Assembly (NCBI GenBank): GCA_964362365.1
Contig: CAYIEF010000008.1
Coordinates: 1-30,613 of the forward strand
DNA length: 30,613 nt
Reading direction: 5' to 3'
Source of the DNA: JACPIL01 sp964362365
Lineage (GTDB): Archaea; Nanobdellota; Nanobdellia; Woesearchaeales; GW2011-AR9
Shown here: piece after piece, positions 6,584-13,930 of the stretch
Numbering within the stretch: the stretch's first letter is position 1
How the letters are laid out: each line of letters opens with the position of its first letter
Notes under the pieces: model-generated
Database searches by the model: none
What the model saw: only the letters and a program-made list of their open reading frames with translations
Told to the model about the DNA's origin: nothing
Position numbers and translations under genes: made by a program

Positions 6584-6593
6584 ATTTATAAAA
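6584..6593 (-). promoter_or_regulatory. TATA box of variable-protein gene copy 2
   Basis: TTTTATAAAT on the minus strand, about 26 nt before the ATG at 6562. It lies only about 15-25 bp past the stop of the ThiI-like gene, so the gene has its own promoter despite the tight packing. Confidence 0.6.
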
Positions 6594-6607
6594 TTTCACT
6601 AGAAAAA

Positions 6608-7453
6608 TTACATAACTAATCCCCTATACCATTTCAACCACTCTTCTATCTCTTTCTTTGAATACGCAATCAATGGCTTCATAACCGTTAGGTTAGTTTT
6701 ATAATTCTCATCACCAAGAATTTGTCCGGTTACCAAGATAGAAATCTCTTTCTTCGCTGCCAATTCTTCCAATTCCTTAAAATCCTTAACTTGATTAAAG
6801 TACAATTCCATGGGACTAAACTTCTGCAACAAAGAAATATCTTTTTCTGCAAAGGCAACCGGATACACGCTGCAACCACGTTTCATGAACAATAATCCAG
6901 CCAGCAAACTCGCTTCATCGTCAACCAATACCAGCACTCTCCCTTCCACCCCAGCAGGCATCCCGCCGACACAGGAAATAGTCTCAAAAAAGAGATATAT
7001 GCCTTCTTGATTGATCTCGATCTCCAAAATGATATCTGGCGAAGTGGGGGAGAACTCCAACTTTGTTTCTTTTTCAACATACTCGCCTACCATTCTATTG
7101 AGTTCGATAGAGGTTGTGGGAAAAGACTTATCTGAACGTTTGGTAACAATCCTAAACGTGCCTTTTCGGCCTTGCAGTAATTTAACCGCTTTTCGCTGAA
7201 TTTCCCCTATATTTTTCTCCACGCGAACTGCCGGTGAATAGGAAGTCAATCCAAACACCTGACGTAAAGAAGAATGATTGGAGATATAAGCCATTAAAAG
7301 CCTTCCTCTGCTCTTTGTTACTGCCGGTTTGTGCTTTCCCGTTTTCCCCACTATTTTCCGTATATTTTCCGCTAATTTGCGCTCAAACATGCCCTTATTC
7401 TTCCCTTTAAGAAAAATCTCTCCATACCGCAATAAAATTGTGTCATAAACCAT
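6608..7453 (-). CDS. ThiI-like THUMP protein with degenerate PP-loop
   Basis: A 281-aa relative of ThiI, the enzyme that makes 4-thiouridine at tRNA U8. RYGEIFLKGKNKGMFE opens the N-terminal ferredoxin-like region, a THUMP domain (FRIVTKRSDKSFP, SPDIILEIEI) follows, and SCVGGMPAGVEGRVLVLVDD marks entry to the adenylation domain. Where active ThiI has SGGxDS, this protein has VDDEAS (about 177-182), so the ATP pyrophosphatase loop is lost; a tRNA-binding or partner-dependent role is likelier than direct thiolation. TTTTTAAAG (minus strand) lies about 26 nt before the ATG at 7453, supporting that start over TTG at 7468. DGR cassette 2 touches the stop codon. Confidence 0.8.
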   Translation of the reverse strand: MVYDTILLRYGEIFLKGKNKGMFERKLAENIRKIVGKTGKHKPAVTKSRGRLLMAYISNHSSLRQVFGLTSYSPAVRVEKNIGEIQRKAVKLLQGRKGTFRIVTKRSDKSFPTTSIELNRMVGEYVEKETKLEFSPTSPDIILEIEINQEGIYLFFETISCVGGMPAGVEGRVLVLVDDEASLLAGLLFMKRGCSVYPVAFAEKDISLLQKFSPMELYFNQVKDFKELEELAAKKEISILVTGQILGDENYKTNLTVMKPLIAYSKKEIEEWLKWYRGLVM

Positions 7454-7495
7454 GGTTTTGGACTCCAACTATCTCTTTAAAAACCTTCTCTCCAT

Positions 7496-7521
7496 AACCC
7501 CTTGTTTTCCTGTGGAAATAA
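7496..7521 (-). other. ORB-like origin recognition box near tbp
   Basis: On the minus strand this reads TTTCCACAGGAAAACAAGGG plus one further G: a TTTCC-GGAAA dyad followed by a G-string, the form of archaeal Orc1/Cdc6-binding ORB elements. It lies between the ThiI-like gene and tbp, about 4.5 kb from the main origin candidate. Confidence 0.55.
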
Positions 7522-7530
7522 AATACGTGA

Positions 7531-7592
7531 TTTATAAAGGCAATATTTAAATAGTCCACTGCTATTTATAAGTAAATCTAAAATCGGAGGGG
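7531..7592 (+). promoter_or_regulatory. tbp promoter and Shine-Dalgarno
   Basis: Three TATA-like boxes are present: TTTATAAAG at 7531-7539, ATATTTAAATAG near 7544-7555 and ATTTATAAG near 7564. GGAGGGG at 7586-7592 is a strong Shine-Dalgarno 8 nt before the ATG at 7601. This leadered arrangement contrasts with the mostly leaderless neighbours, and the repeated boxes would allow autoregulation by TBP. Confidence 0.55.
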
Positions 7593-7600
7593 CTCATCAC

Positions 7601-8161
7601 ATGGCAAAAAAAACTTCTAAAAAAGAAATAACCATCGTTAATATCGTCATTTCCAGCAGTCTTGAGAAGGACATCCCTTTAGAAAAGATGGCTGCTACCT
7701 TACCTAATACTGAATACAACCCTGAACAATTCCCTGGCTTAGTATTGCGTATTAAAGATCCTAAGACTTCTGCTCTCATTTTCTCCAGCGGAAAGATTGT
7801 CTGTACTGGCGCTCGAACTATGGAACAAGTAGATCTAAGCATCCAAAGCATCATCAAGAGCCTTAAGAAATTAAACATCCACGTCACCATCAAACCTAAA
7901 ATTACCGTCCAAAATATCGTCGCTTCCGGAAGCATCGGCATGGACTTAAACCTTAACGTGCTTGGGTTGAAGCTGCCTAACACCGAATACGAACCAGAAC
8001 AGTTTCCTGGTTTAGTACATAAATTAAAAGGAACCAATGCCACTTTCTTGCTGTTCAGCAATGGAAAAATAGTCTGCACTGGAACCAAGACTGAACAGGA
8101 AGTCAATGATGCAACAGACATGCTTATCGATCGGCTAAAGAAAGTGTTGGAAAAGCCATAA
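7601..8161 (+). CDS. tbp: TATA-box-binding protein
   Basis: A 186-aa archaeal TBP, the general transcription factor that binds the TATA box and, with TFB, recruits RNA polymerase. The two direct repeats of the saddle are obvious: the first has LPNTEYNPEQFPGLVLRI with IFSSGKIVCTGA, the second LPNTEYEPEQFPGLVHKL with LFSNGKIVCTGT. The N-terminus begins MAKKTSKKEI, a short basic extension before the first strand. The length is normal for the family. MCM follows on the same strand, after a promoter-bearing gap. Confidence 0.97.
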   Translation: MAKKTSKKEITIVNIVISSSLEKDIPLEKMAATLPNTEYNPEQFPGLVLRIKDPKTSALIFSSGKIVCTGARTMEQVDLSIQSIIKSLKKLNIHVTIKPKITVQNIVASGSIGMDLNLNVLGLKLPNTEYEPEQFPGLVHKLKGTNATFLLFSNGKIVCTGTKTEQEVNDATDMLIDRLKKVLEKP

Positions 8162-8243
8162 AACCCTACATAAATCTTTAAATAATCTTCATTATAATTT
8201 ATTTTAATTTCATTTTTACAAGAGGAAACTCTCGGGGGTGGGC

Positions 8244-10268
8244 ATGGAAGTCGATGAACAAATTAAGACATTTAGAGACTTTATTGAACAGAATTACTAC
8301 CCACAGTTATTGGAAGCGGTTCGTAAGGGAGAGTCTTACCTAAAGCTGGATTTTTCCGATCTAGTCAAATTTAATACTGAAATTTCTGAAGAATTGCTGG
8401 AAAATCCGCAAGAACTGCTCAAGGCCGGAGAAATCGCTATCAAAGAGTTTGATTTGCCAAAAAAAATAAGTAAATTCAATGTCCGTTTTATCAACCTTCC
8501 AGAATCACAAAAAGTGCTCATCAGCGAAATAAGGAGTAAACACCTAAACAAACTGCTCTGGGTGGACGGGATTGTTCGCAACAAAACTGATGTGCGTCCC
8601 CATGTCAGTGCCTCTAAGTTTGAATGTCCTTCTTGCGGAAATATACTCTCCGTGCTGCAGTTAGACCAAAAATATAAAGAACCGACCCGCTGTGGCTGCG
8701 GAAGAAAAGGAAAATTCAAGGAAATATCAAAAGAGTTAGTAGACGGGCAGGGCTTGGTGCTGGAAGAAGCGGCAGAAGATCTGGAAGGATTTCAGCCAAA
8801 AAGAATAAATGTTTTCCTGCGGGATGATCTTGTTTCACCGCTTACGGAACGGAAAAGCAGTCCGGGGTCAAGGATACAATTAGTCGGATGGGTTACAGAA
8901 GTGCCGATTACCCTGAAGACCGGCGGGCAATCCATCAAATTTGAACTCATTGTTGAAGCTAATTCTCTCGAACCATTGCATGATGACACCCTGAGTCTCA
9001 ACATTACTGAGAAGGATATGGAAGAGATAATGAAAATTGCCAAGTCTCCTGATCCTATTCACCTTCTCGCAGCCAGCCTTGCTCCTTCAATTTATGGACA
9101 CGACAAGATAAAAGAAGCGATCATATTGCAGCTAGCCGGAGGATGCCGTAAGGTTCGCCCAGATGGAGTCACTACCAGGGGAGATATGCATATGCTTCTG
9201 ATCGGAGATCCCGGTAGCGGTAAAAGCCAGCTTCTCAAAAGGATCTCTCAGATCGCGCCTAAAGCTCGTTTTGTCAGCGGAAAAGGGGCAACGGGAGCAG
9301 GATTGACCGCCGCAGTAGTAAAAGACGAATTTTTAGGAGGCTGGTCTCTGGAAGCAGGAACCTTGGTTTTAGCTAATCGGGGATTTGCTATCATAGATGA
9401 AATGGACAAGATGGGAAAGGAAGATACTTCTGCGTTACACGAAGCGTTAGAACAGCAGACGGTCAGTATTGCCAAAGCTAACATCCAGGCGACATTGAGA
9501 TGTGAAACTACTGTCTTGGCTGCAGCCAATCCTAAATTTGGGCGTTTTGATCCTTATGACTTGATCGCTAATCAGATCAACTTGCCCCCCACCCTGATAA
9601 ACCGGTTTGATCTTATATTTCCGGTCAAAGACCTGCCTAATCGGGAGAAAGATGAAACTACCGCTTCTTTCATTTTGAATTTCCATAAAGATCCGTCCAA
9701 AGCGGTCGCAGAGATATCTACTGAGCTGATGCGCAAATATTTTTCGTATGTCCGTTTGAGAATAAACCCTAAGATGAGTGACGTCGCGATCGAGGAAATC
9801 AAGGAATATTATGTTTCTATGCGTAATTCCGGCGCTCCTGAAGAAGGCGGAGTGCGCAGCATCCCCATTACTGCTAGACAGCTGGAAGCGCTGATCAGGC
9901 TGTCAGAAGCTTCCGCAAAAATAAGATTGGCGAAAAGCGTCACCAAAAAAGATGCTCAGAAAGCCATTGAGCTGGTAAGCCACTGCCTCAATGAAACTGC
10001 CAAAGACAGTGAGACCGGAAAAATCGATATTGATCGCCTGGGCGGCAGCAAGATAACTGCAACCCAAAGGAACAGCCTTAGCATTATGAAGGAAATAATT
10101 TCTGCCCTGGAAGAGCAGCTTAACTCAAAAGTTATTCCTGTTGAAAACATTGTAGACGCAGCTAAAGAAAAAAATATTCCTCCTGAAAAGGTAGAAGAAT
10201 CTCTTGAAAAATTGCGCAGGTCAGGAGATATCTTTGAACCTAAACGGGGATTTGTGCAAAGGTTATGA
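8244..10268 (+). CDS. mcm: replicative helicase MCM
   Basis: A 674-aa minichromosome maintenance protein, the hexameric 3'-5' replicative helicase. The N-terminal domain carries a zinc site (CPSCG near 129, CGCG near 151). The AAA+ core has Walker A GDPGSGKS near 321, Walker B AIIDEMDKM near 381, the sensor-1 AAANPKFG segment and the Arg-finger segment LINRFDLIF near 452. A C-terminal winged helix ends with GDIFEPKRGFVQRL. The ATG at 8244 lies a few bases after GGGGGTG, which makes it preferable to GTG at 8238. It is grouped with RPA-like, Orc1, DP1 and DP2 genes around the origin. Confidence 0.97.
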   Translation: MEVDEQIKTFRDFIEQNYYPQLLEAVRKGESYLKLDFSDLVKFNTEISEELLENPQELLKAGEIAIKEFDLPKKISKFNVRFINLPESQKVLISEIRSKHLNKLLWVDGIVRNKTDVRPHVSASKFECPSCGNILSVLQLDQKYKEPTRCGCGRKGKFKEISKELVDGQGLVLEEAAEDLEGFQPKRINVFLRDDLVSPLTERKSSPGSRIQLVGWVTEVPITLKTGGQSIKFELIVEANSLEPLHDDTLSLNITEKDMEEIMKIAKSPDPIHLLAASLAPSIYGHDKIKEAIILQLAGGCRKVRPDGVTTRGDMHMLLIGDPGSGKSQLLKRISQIAPKARFVSGKGATGAGLTAAVVKDEFLGGWSLEAGTLVLANRGFAIIDEMDKMGKEDTSALHEALEQQTVSIAKANIQATLRCETTVLAAANPKFGRFDPYDLIANQINLPPTLINRFDLIFPVKDLPNREKDETTASFILNFHKDPSKAVAEISTELMRKYFSYVRLRINPKMSDVAIEEIKEYYVSMRNSGAPEEGGVRSIPITARQLEALIRLSEASAKIRLAKSVTKKDAQKAIELVSHCLNETAKDSETGKIDIDRLGGSKITATQRNSLSIMKEIISALEEQLNSKVIPVENIVDAAKEKNIPPEKVEESLEKLRRSGDIFEPKRGFVQRL

Positions 10269-10304
10269 TAAAATCCGTGCACTAATAAATCAATATTACT
10301 TAAA

Positions 10305-11057
10305 ATGGAATCAGAAAACAAATCATTTTTCCGTTTTCCGGCAGAAAAAGTTTCTATAAAGGAATTAGAAGAAGGGGAACATATAGAAGAAAAAGAACAA
10401 AATCCTAATTATATTCTCATCGACGAAGACCAAAAAATATTTCGTATCAATGTCATAGCTACTCTTGTGCACAAAGAACTGCGAGGTTCGGTCACTTCTA
10501 TTCTCATTGATGATGGCACTGGAAAAATAATCATGCGTATGTTTGAAGAAAATAAAACTGCCATGAACTTAGAAGTAGGTGATGTGGTCCAGATTATAGG
10601 GAAAATAAGGGTATTCAATCAAGAGAAATATATCTTCCCTGAGATAATCAAGAAGATAAACCACGCTTGGCTCAAGGTACGGTTCCTTGAACTGCAGAAA
10701 GACCAGAAACAGACAGAAAAACAGGAACAAAATATTTCACAAAAAAGAGATAAACTAGAAATTAAAAATAACATAAGTAAAAAAGAAATCTTCAAAGAAG
10801 CAACACCAATAAAGAAAACAACTGAAGAAAATACAAATAATTTTGAAATAATAAGTGAAGAAATAGAGGAAAATGATCCTTTATTGCCTTTTGAAAAATT
10901 ATCAAAACTTATAATTCAATTAGATAAGGGAGAAGGAGTATTGATTGAAGAACTTATTAAAAAATCTCCGCTGGAAAAAACAGAAGAACTTATAGAGAAA
11001 ATGTTAGAAAATGGTGATATCTTTCAGAATATACCTGGAAAAGTAAAGCTTTTATGA
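10305..11057 (+). CDS. RPA32-like OB-fold single-stranded-DNA-binding protein
   Basis: A 250-aa protein with one OB fold at about residues 45-125 (FRINVIATLVHKELRGSVTS, ILIDDGTGKIIMRMFEE, VGDVVQIIGKIRVFNQEKYI). This pattern is typical of archaeal RPA and of the RPA32/RPA14 type. A charged, low-complexity linker (about 130-190, rich in K, E, Q and N) leads to a C-terminal winged-helix-like segment (LIIQLDKGEGVLIEELIKKS, ending GDIFQNIPGKVKLL). OB plus linker plus wH is the RPA32 plan. It starts 36 nt after the mcm stop, so joint transcription is likely. Direct ssDNA binding is inferred. Confidence 0.8.
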   Translation: MESENKSFFRFPAEKVSIKELEEGEHIEEKEQNPNYILIDEDQKIFRINVIATLVHKELRGSVTSILIDDGTGKIIMRMFEENKTAMNLEVGDVVQIIGKIRVFNQEKYIFPEIIKKINHAWLKVRFLELQKDQKQTEKQEQNISQKRDKLEIKNNISKKEIFKEATPIKKTTEENTNNFEIISEEIEENDPLLPFEKLSKLIIQLDKGEGVLIEELIKKSPLEKTEELIEKMLENGDIFQNIPGKVKLL

Positions 11058-11107
11058 TTTATAATTTTACTAACTTGGCTGATTCTAATTTCAAATAAAT
11101 TTCAAGA

Positions 11108-11977
11108 TTACAAAAACAACAAAGGAGTTATATAAACTTCAACAATCCCCCCCGCTAATAAAAATCCTATGCTAATTAAAACTAGATCTAAGACATCAGT
11201 CATGATAGAATCATAACTTAAATCTTTTTTAATCAGAGCCATGGAAAGGATTCCTCCTGCCAATCCAATGATAAAATATGCCGTTATCTCTAAAATACCA
11301 TGCAGCATATATTTTAAAAAACCGAATGCAACTGTTCCAAAGTAGGCAGAAAATAAATCAAGACCGACCATAGATGCTGTTTCGGCTATTTTATTTTTAA
11401 TTAAACCACCTACTGCCGCAGCTATGACTGAGGCATTCCAGGTTAAGATAAATAATGCTCCTGTCCCATATAATAAAGAGAAGATCAGACAGAAAAACAG
11501 AACCTTAAGATTATTTAAAAATATTTTAACAAAAATATCTCCTTTCGTGGCTTGACCAGTAATATCTTCCGCGATTATACTCCCTCTTACATAATTGTTT
11601 ACATTCACTATAGCTTTATGCTGTAAATAAAATATATTATCTACCATCCCATGAGGTAATAAAACATAAGAAGCTATTAATGCTGTAGTTATCCCTAAAA
11701 ACATAAAAAGTAAAAAAGTTATAACTTTAGCATGTTCCTGTAATAATTTCCATTCTCCCTCATACTTAATATCCAGTTCTTCTTCGCTTTTGACAGTAAT
11801 GTACATGGTAGGTAATATTCCTATCACGATTAAGAAGACTGTTAAAAGGCCTGACACTTCTTTAAAAACCAAATACGATAAAAATAAGGCAACTAAAGAA
11901 TACGTAAAACCTACAATAAACATTTCCCACGGCTTTTTTTTTAGGACAAAGGGATTAAAGATATATTCCAGAACCAT
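11108..11977 (-). CDS. SpoIIM/DUF95-family membrane protein
   Basis: A 289-aa integral membrane protein. Roughly six hydrophobic segments are visible: WEMFIVGFTYSLVALFLSYL, LLTVFLIVIGILP, VITFLLFMFLGITTALIASY, LKVLFFCLIFSLLYGTGALF, MLHGILEITAYFIIGLAGG and LVLISIGFLLAGGIVEVYI. The H-G-I-L-E-ITA motif and the preceding N-N-L-K segment are typical of the stage II sporulation M/DUF95 family, widespread in archaea and of unclear function, possibly membrane remodelling. A minus-strand TTTATATAT element lies about 26 nt before the ATG at 11977, favouring this start over TTG at 11998. It points away from the origin. Confidence 0.82.
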   Translation of the reverse strand: MVLEYIFNPFVLKKKPWEMFIVGFTYSLVALFLSYLVFKEVSGLLTVFLIVIGILPTMYITVKSEEELDIKYEGEWKLLQEHAKVITFLLFMFLGITTALIASYVLLPHGMVDNIFYLQHKAIVNVNNYVRGSIIAEDITGQATKGDIFVKIFLNNLKVLFFCLIFSLLYGTGALFILTWNASVIAAAVGGLIKNKIAETASMVGLDLFSAYFGTVAFGFLKYMLHGILEITAYFIIGLAGGILSMALIKKDLSYDSIMTDVLDLVLISIGFLLAGGIVEVYITPLLFL

Positions 11978-12060
11978 TCGATTAGTATTAAAATACAAAA
12001 TATATAAACATTCCTATGGGCTTATTATTTTTGTGTGAGTATTACTCTTAAATGTTACCT

Positions 12061-12085
12061 CACCCCCCAGCTTCCTGTGGAAAAA
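12061..12085 (-). other. ORB element, left side of origin
   Basis: The minus strand reads TTCCACAGGAAGCTGGGGGG: a dyad with a six-G string. It is a recognisable ORB, the site bound by Orc1/Cdc6. Confidence 0.7.
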
Positions 12086-12635
12086 TAAAAAATAAAAAAA
12101 TAAAGACCATTTTTCTTAATAATATATGATCAATATGAGGAAAAATGAGAATAAATTTTTGATTTACCTATTTTTTGCATTTCCTTTAGAACTTTTATTA
12201 AATAGATAAAATAAGAAATAATAGTAAAAAAAAGTTAAATGCAATCAATATATACTTCATCTTTTCTTGTTTTTAGCTATGTAATTTATGTTTTCTCTTT
12301 TTTATTTCTTCAAATCGCTTATTTATTATTTATTTATTTTCAATATTGAAAATAATAATATAAAATAATAATATGGTAATATTAAAATAAAATTTAATAA
12401 ATAATAAAGGTGATCAATAAATTAAAAATTGCATTTAACAAAGTAAATTTAATTAGGAAATTACAATAATTAATAGTTACTCTTTATTTATTATTAAAGA
12501 ATGAATAGATAATTATTTATACTTACTTCCATCTGCAATGTAGGTGATAGAAAATCTAAATGAAAAAGTATATCCTTCAGCTCCAAATAATTTATTAACA
12601 CTCACAGATGATCACTTCAGTTTACAATCAATTTA

Positions 12636-12660
12636 TTTTCCATAAGAAACAAAGGGGTCA
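12636..12660 (+). other. ORB element, right side of origin and orc1 promoter
   Basis: The plus strand reads TTCCATAAGAAACAAAGGGG. The dyad is weaker than in the left copy but the AAACAAAGGGG part is close to consensus. It ends 9 bp before the orc1 ATG, so Orc1 bound here could also repress its own gene. Confidence 0.65.
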
Positions 12661-12669
12661 GTGTAAAAA

Positions 12670-13872
12670 ATGGTGGAGATAAAGAACTTTTTTGAGAATT
12701 ATTTGAAGAAGGAATCTATTTTTATAGATAAAAAGACTTTAATGCCTTCATATATCCCTGAAGAGATATTGTATAGAGAAGAGCAATTGCAGGAAGTAGC
12801 TAATGTCCTAGCTCCTGTTTTGAGGCTGGAGAAACCTTCAAATCTCTTCATTTATGGGAAAACTGGTACGGGAAAGACTATTTCCATCAAACATATCATC
12901 TTTTCTATGAGTAAAGTAGCTGTACAAAACGGGTTGCCTCTCAAATGCATTTATTTAAACTGTAAATTAAAGCGGGTTGCGGATACAGAATACCGTTTAA
13001 TCGCTCAATTAATCAAGGAATTCGGGCAAGAAATACCTTCTACCGGGCTTCCTACCGATGAAGTATATAACATCTTTTACAAGCTGTTGGATAGGGAAAA
13101 ACAAATAGTTCTTTTGGTTTTAGATGAGATAGATCAACTTACTAAGAAGATAGGGGACGAAATATTATACAATTTAACCAGAATCAATGTAGAATTGCAA
13201 AAATCTCAGATTTGTTTAGTAGGAATTTCCAACAATTTAGTCTTCACTGAAAACCTTGATCCTAGGATTAAAAGCAGCCTATCCGAAGAAGAACTCATAT
13301 TTTCGCCTTATAATGCCTTACAAATTCAGGACATCTTGAGAAAGAGAGCGGCAAAGACCTTCAAGCCAGAAGTATTACAGCCCGGAGTAATCGAAAAATG
13401 CGCTGCTTATTCAGCCCGCGACCACGGAGATGCCCGCCGAGCCATAGATTTGCTGAGGATTGCCGGAGAACTCGCCGAAAGGAACGGCTCGACAAAAGTG
13501 GAAATAAGCCATCTCGATGAAGCGGAGAAGAAAATAGAGTCGGATAAAGTCATTAATGCAGCTACTAACCAACCCAAACAATTTCAATCAGTGTTGTATG
13601 CGATCTTGCTCCTTGCTCCTCAGAAGAAAAACTTCTTTACGGGGGAAATATATGATGTCTACAAAAATGTATGCCGCCAGACAAAATTGAATACCCTCAC
13701 TCAGCGCCGAGTTTCTGATATTATTGCTGAGATGGATATGCTGGGAATAATCAATGCAAAGATTATCTCAAAAGGCAGATATGGCAGAACCAGGGATATC
13801 TCTTTATCCGTCGATGAAAATCTAGTCTTAAAATTAAAATCAGTGCTGGAAAAATCATTACAATTAACATAG
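12670..13872 (+). CDS. origin initiator Orc1/Cdc6
   Basis: A 400-aa AAA+ initiator that binds ORB elements and loads MCM. Walker A is GKTGTGKT (about 63-70), Walker B LVLDEID (about 150-156), followed by sensor 1 LVGISNN and the SSLSEEELIFSPYN segment. DHGDARRAIDLLR is the sensor-2 signature of the family, and the last ~100 residues form the winged-helix DNA-binding domain. The length is typical. The adjacent AT-rich region with ORBs implies it acts on the neighbouring origin. It appears to head a rightward run with DP1 and DP2. Confidence 0.95.
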   Translation: MVEIKNFFENYLKKESIFIDKKTLMPSYIPEEILYREEQLQEVANVLAPVLRLEKPSNLFIYGKTGTGKTISIKHIIFSMSKVAVQNGLPLKCIYLNCKLKRVADTEYRLIAQLIKEFGQEIPSTGLPTDEVYNIFYKLLDREKQIVLLVLDEIDQLTKKIGDEILYNLTRINVELQKSQICLVGISNNLVFTENLDPRIKSSLSEEELIFSPYNALQIQDILRKRAAKTFKPEVLQPGVIEKCAAYSARDHGDARRAIDLLRIAGELAERNGSTKVEISHLDEAEKKIESDKVINAATNQPKQFQSVLYAILLLAPQKKNFFTGEIYDVYKNVCRQTKLNTLTQRRVSDIIAEMDMLGIINAKIISKGRYGRTRDISLSVDENLVLKLKSVLEKSLQLT

Positions 13873-13930
13873 ATTTAGTAGAATCAAGGAGCCATTAGTT
13901 AAATGCAATTATCTATTTGATAGGAATGAC

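Larger units (their letters stand above)
5794..6607 (-). repeat. 814-bp diversified-protein cassette, copy 2
   Basis: The partner of 3936-4749. Its right edge (CTAGAAAAA, 6599-6607) abuts the stop codon of the ThiI-like gene exactly (TAA at 6608-6610, minus strand). Its left edge (GAAACTAG) touches the duplicated thiI remnant. The cassette therefore lies between the complete gene and an extra copy of its 3' end. Confidence 0.88.
12039..12669. other. candidate replication origin (oriC)
   Basis: A gene-free stretch of about 630 bp, almost entirely A and T over 12090-12630 with short runs such as AATAATAATATAAAATAATA. It is bracketed by two ORB-like elements in opposite orientation (12061-12085 minus, 12636-12660 plus), with their G-strings pointing outward. 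It lies directly upstream of orc1/cdc6 and inside a cluster of mcm, RPA-like, DP1 and DP2 genes. This is the classic archaeal origin layout: initiator-binding boxes flanking an AT-rich unwinding element next to the initiator gene. No convincing reading frame was seen on either strand. Confidence 0.8.

Noticed and set aside
12300..12500. Short AT-rich frames inside the origin region
   Set aside because: All are broken by stops within a few dozen codons and have no coding character.
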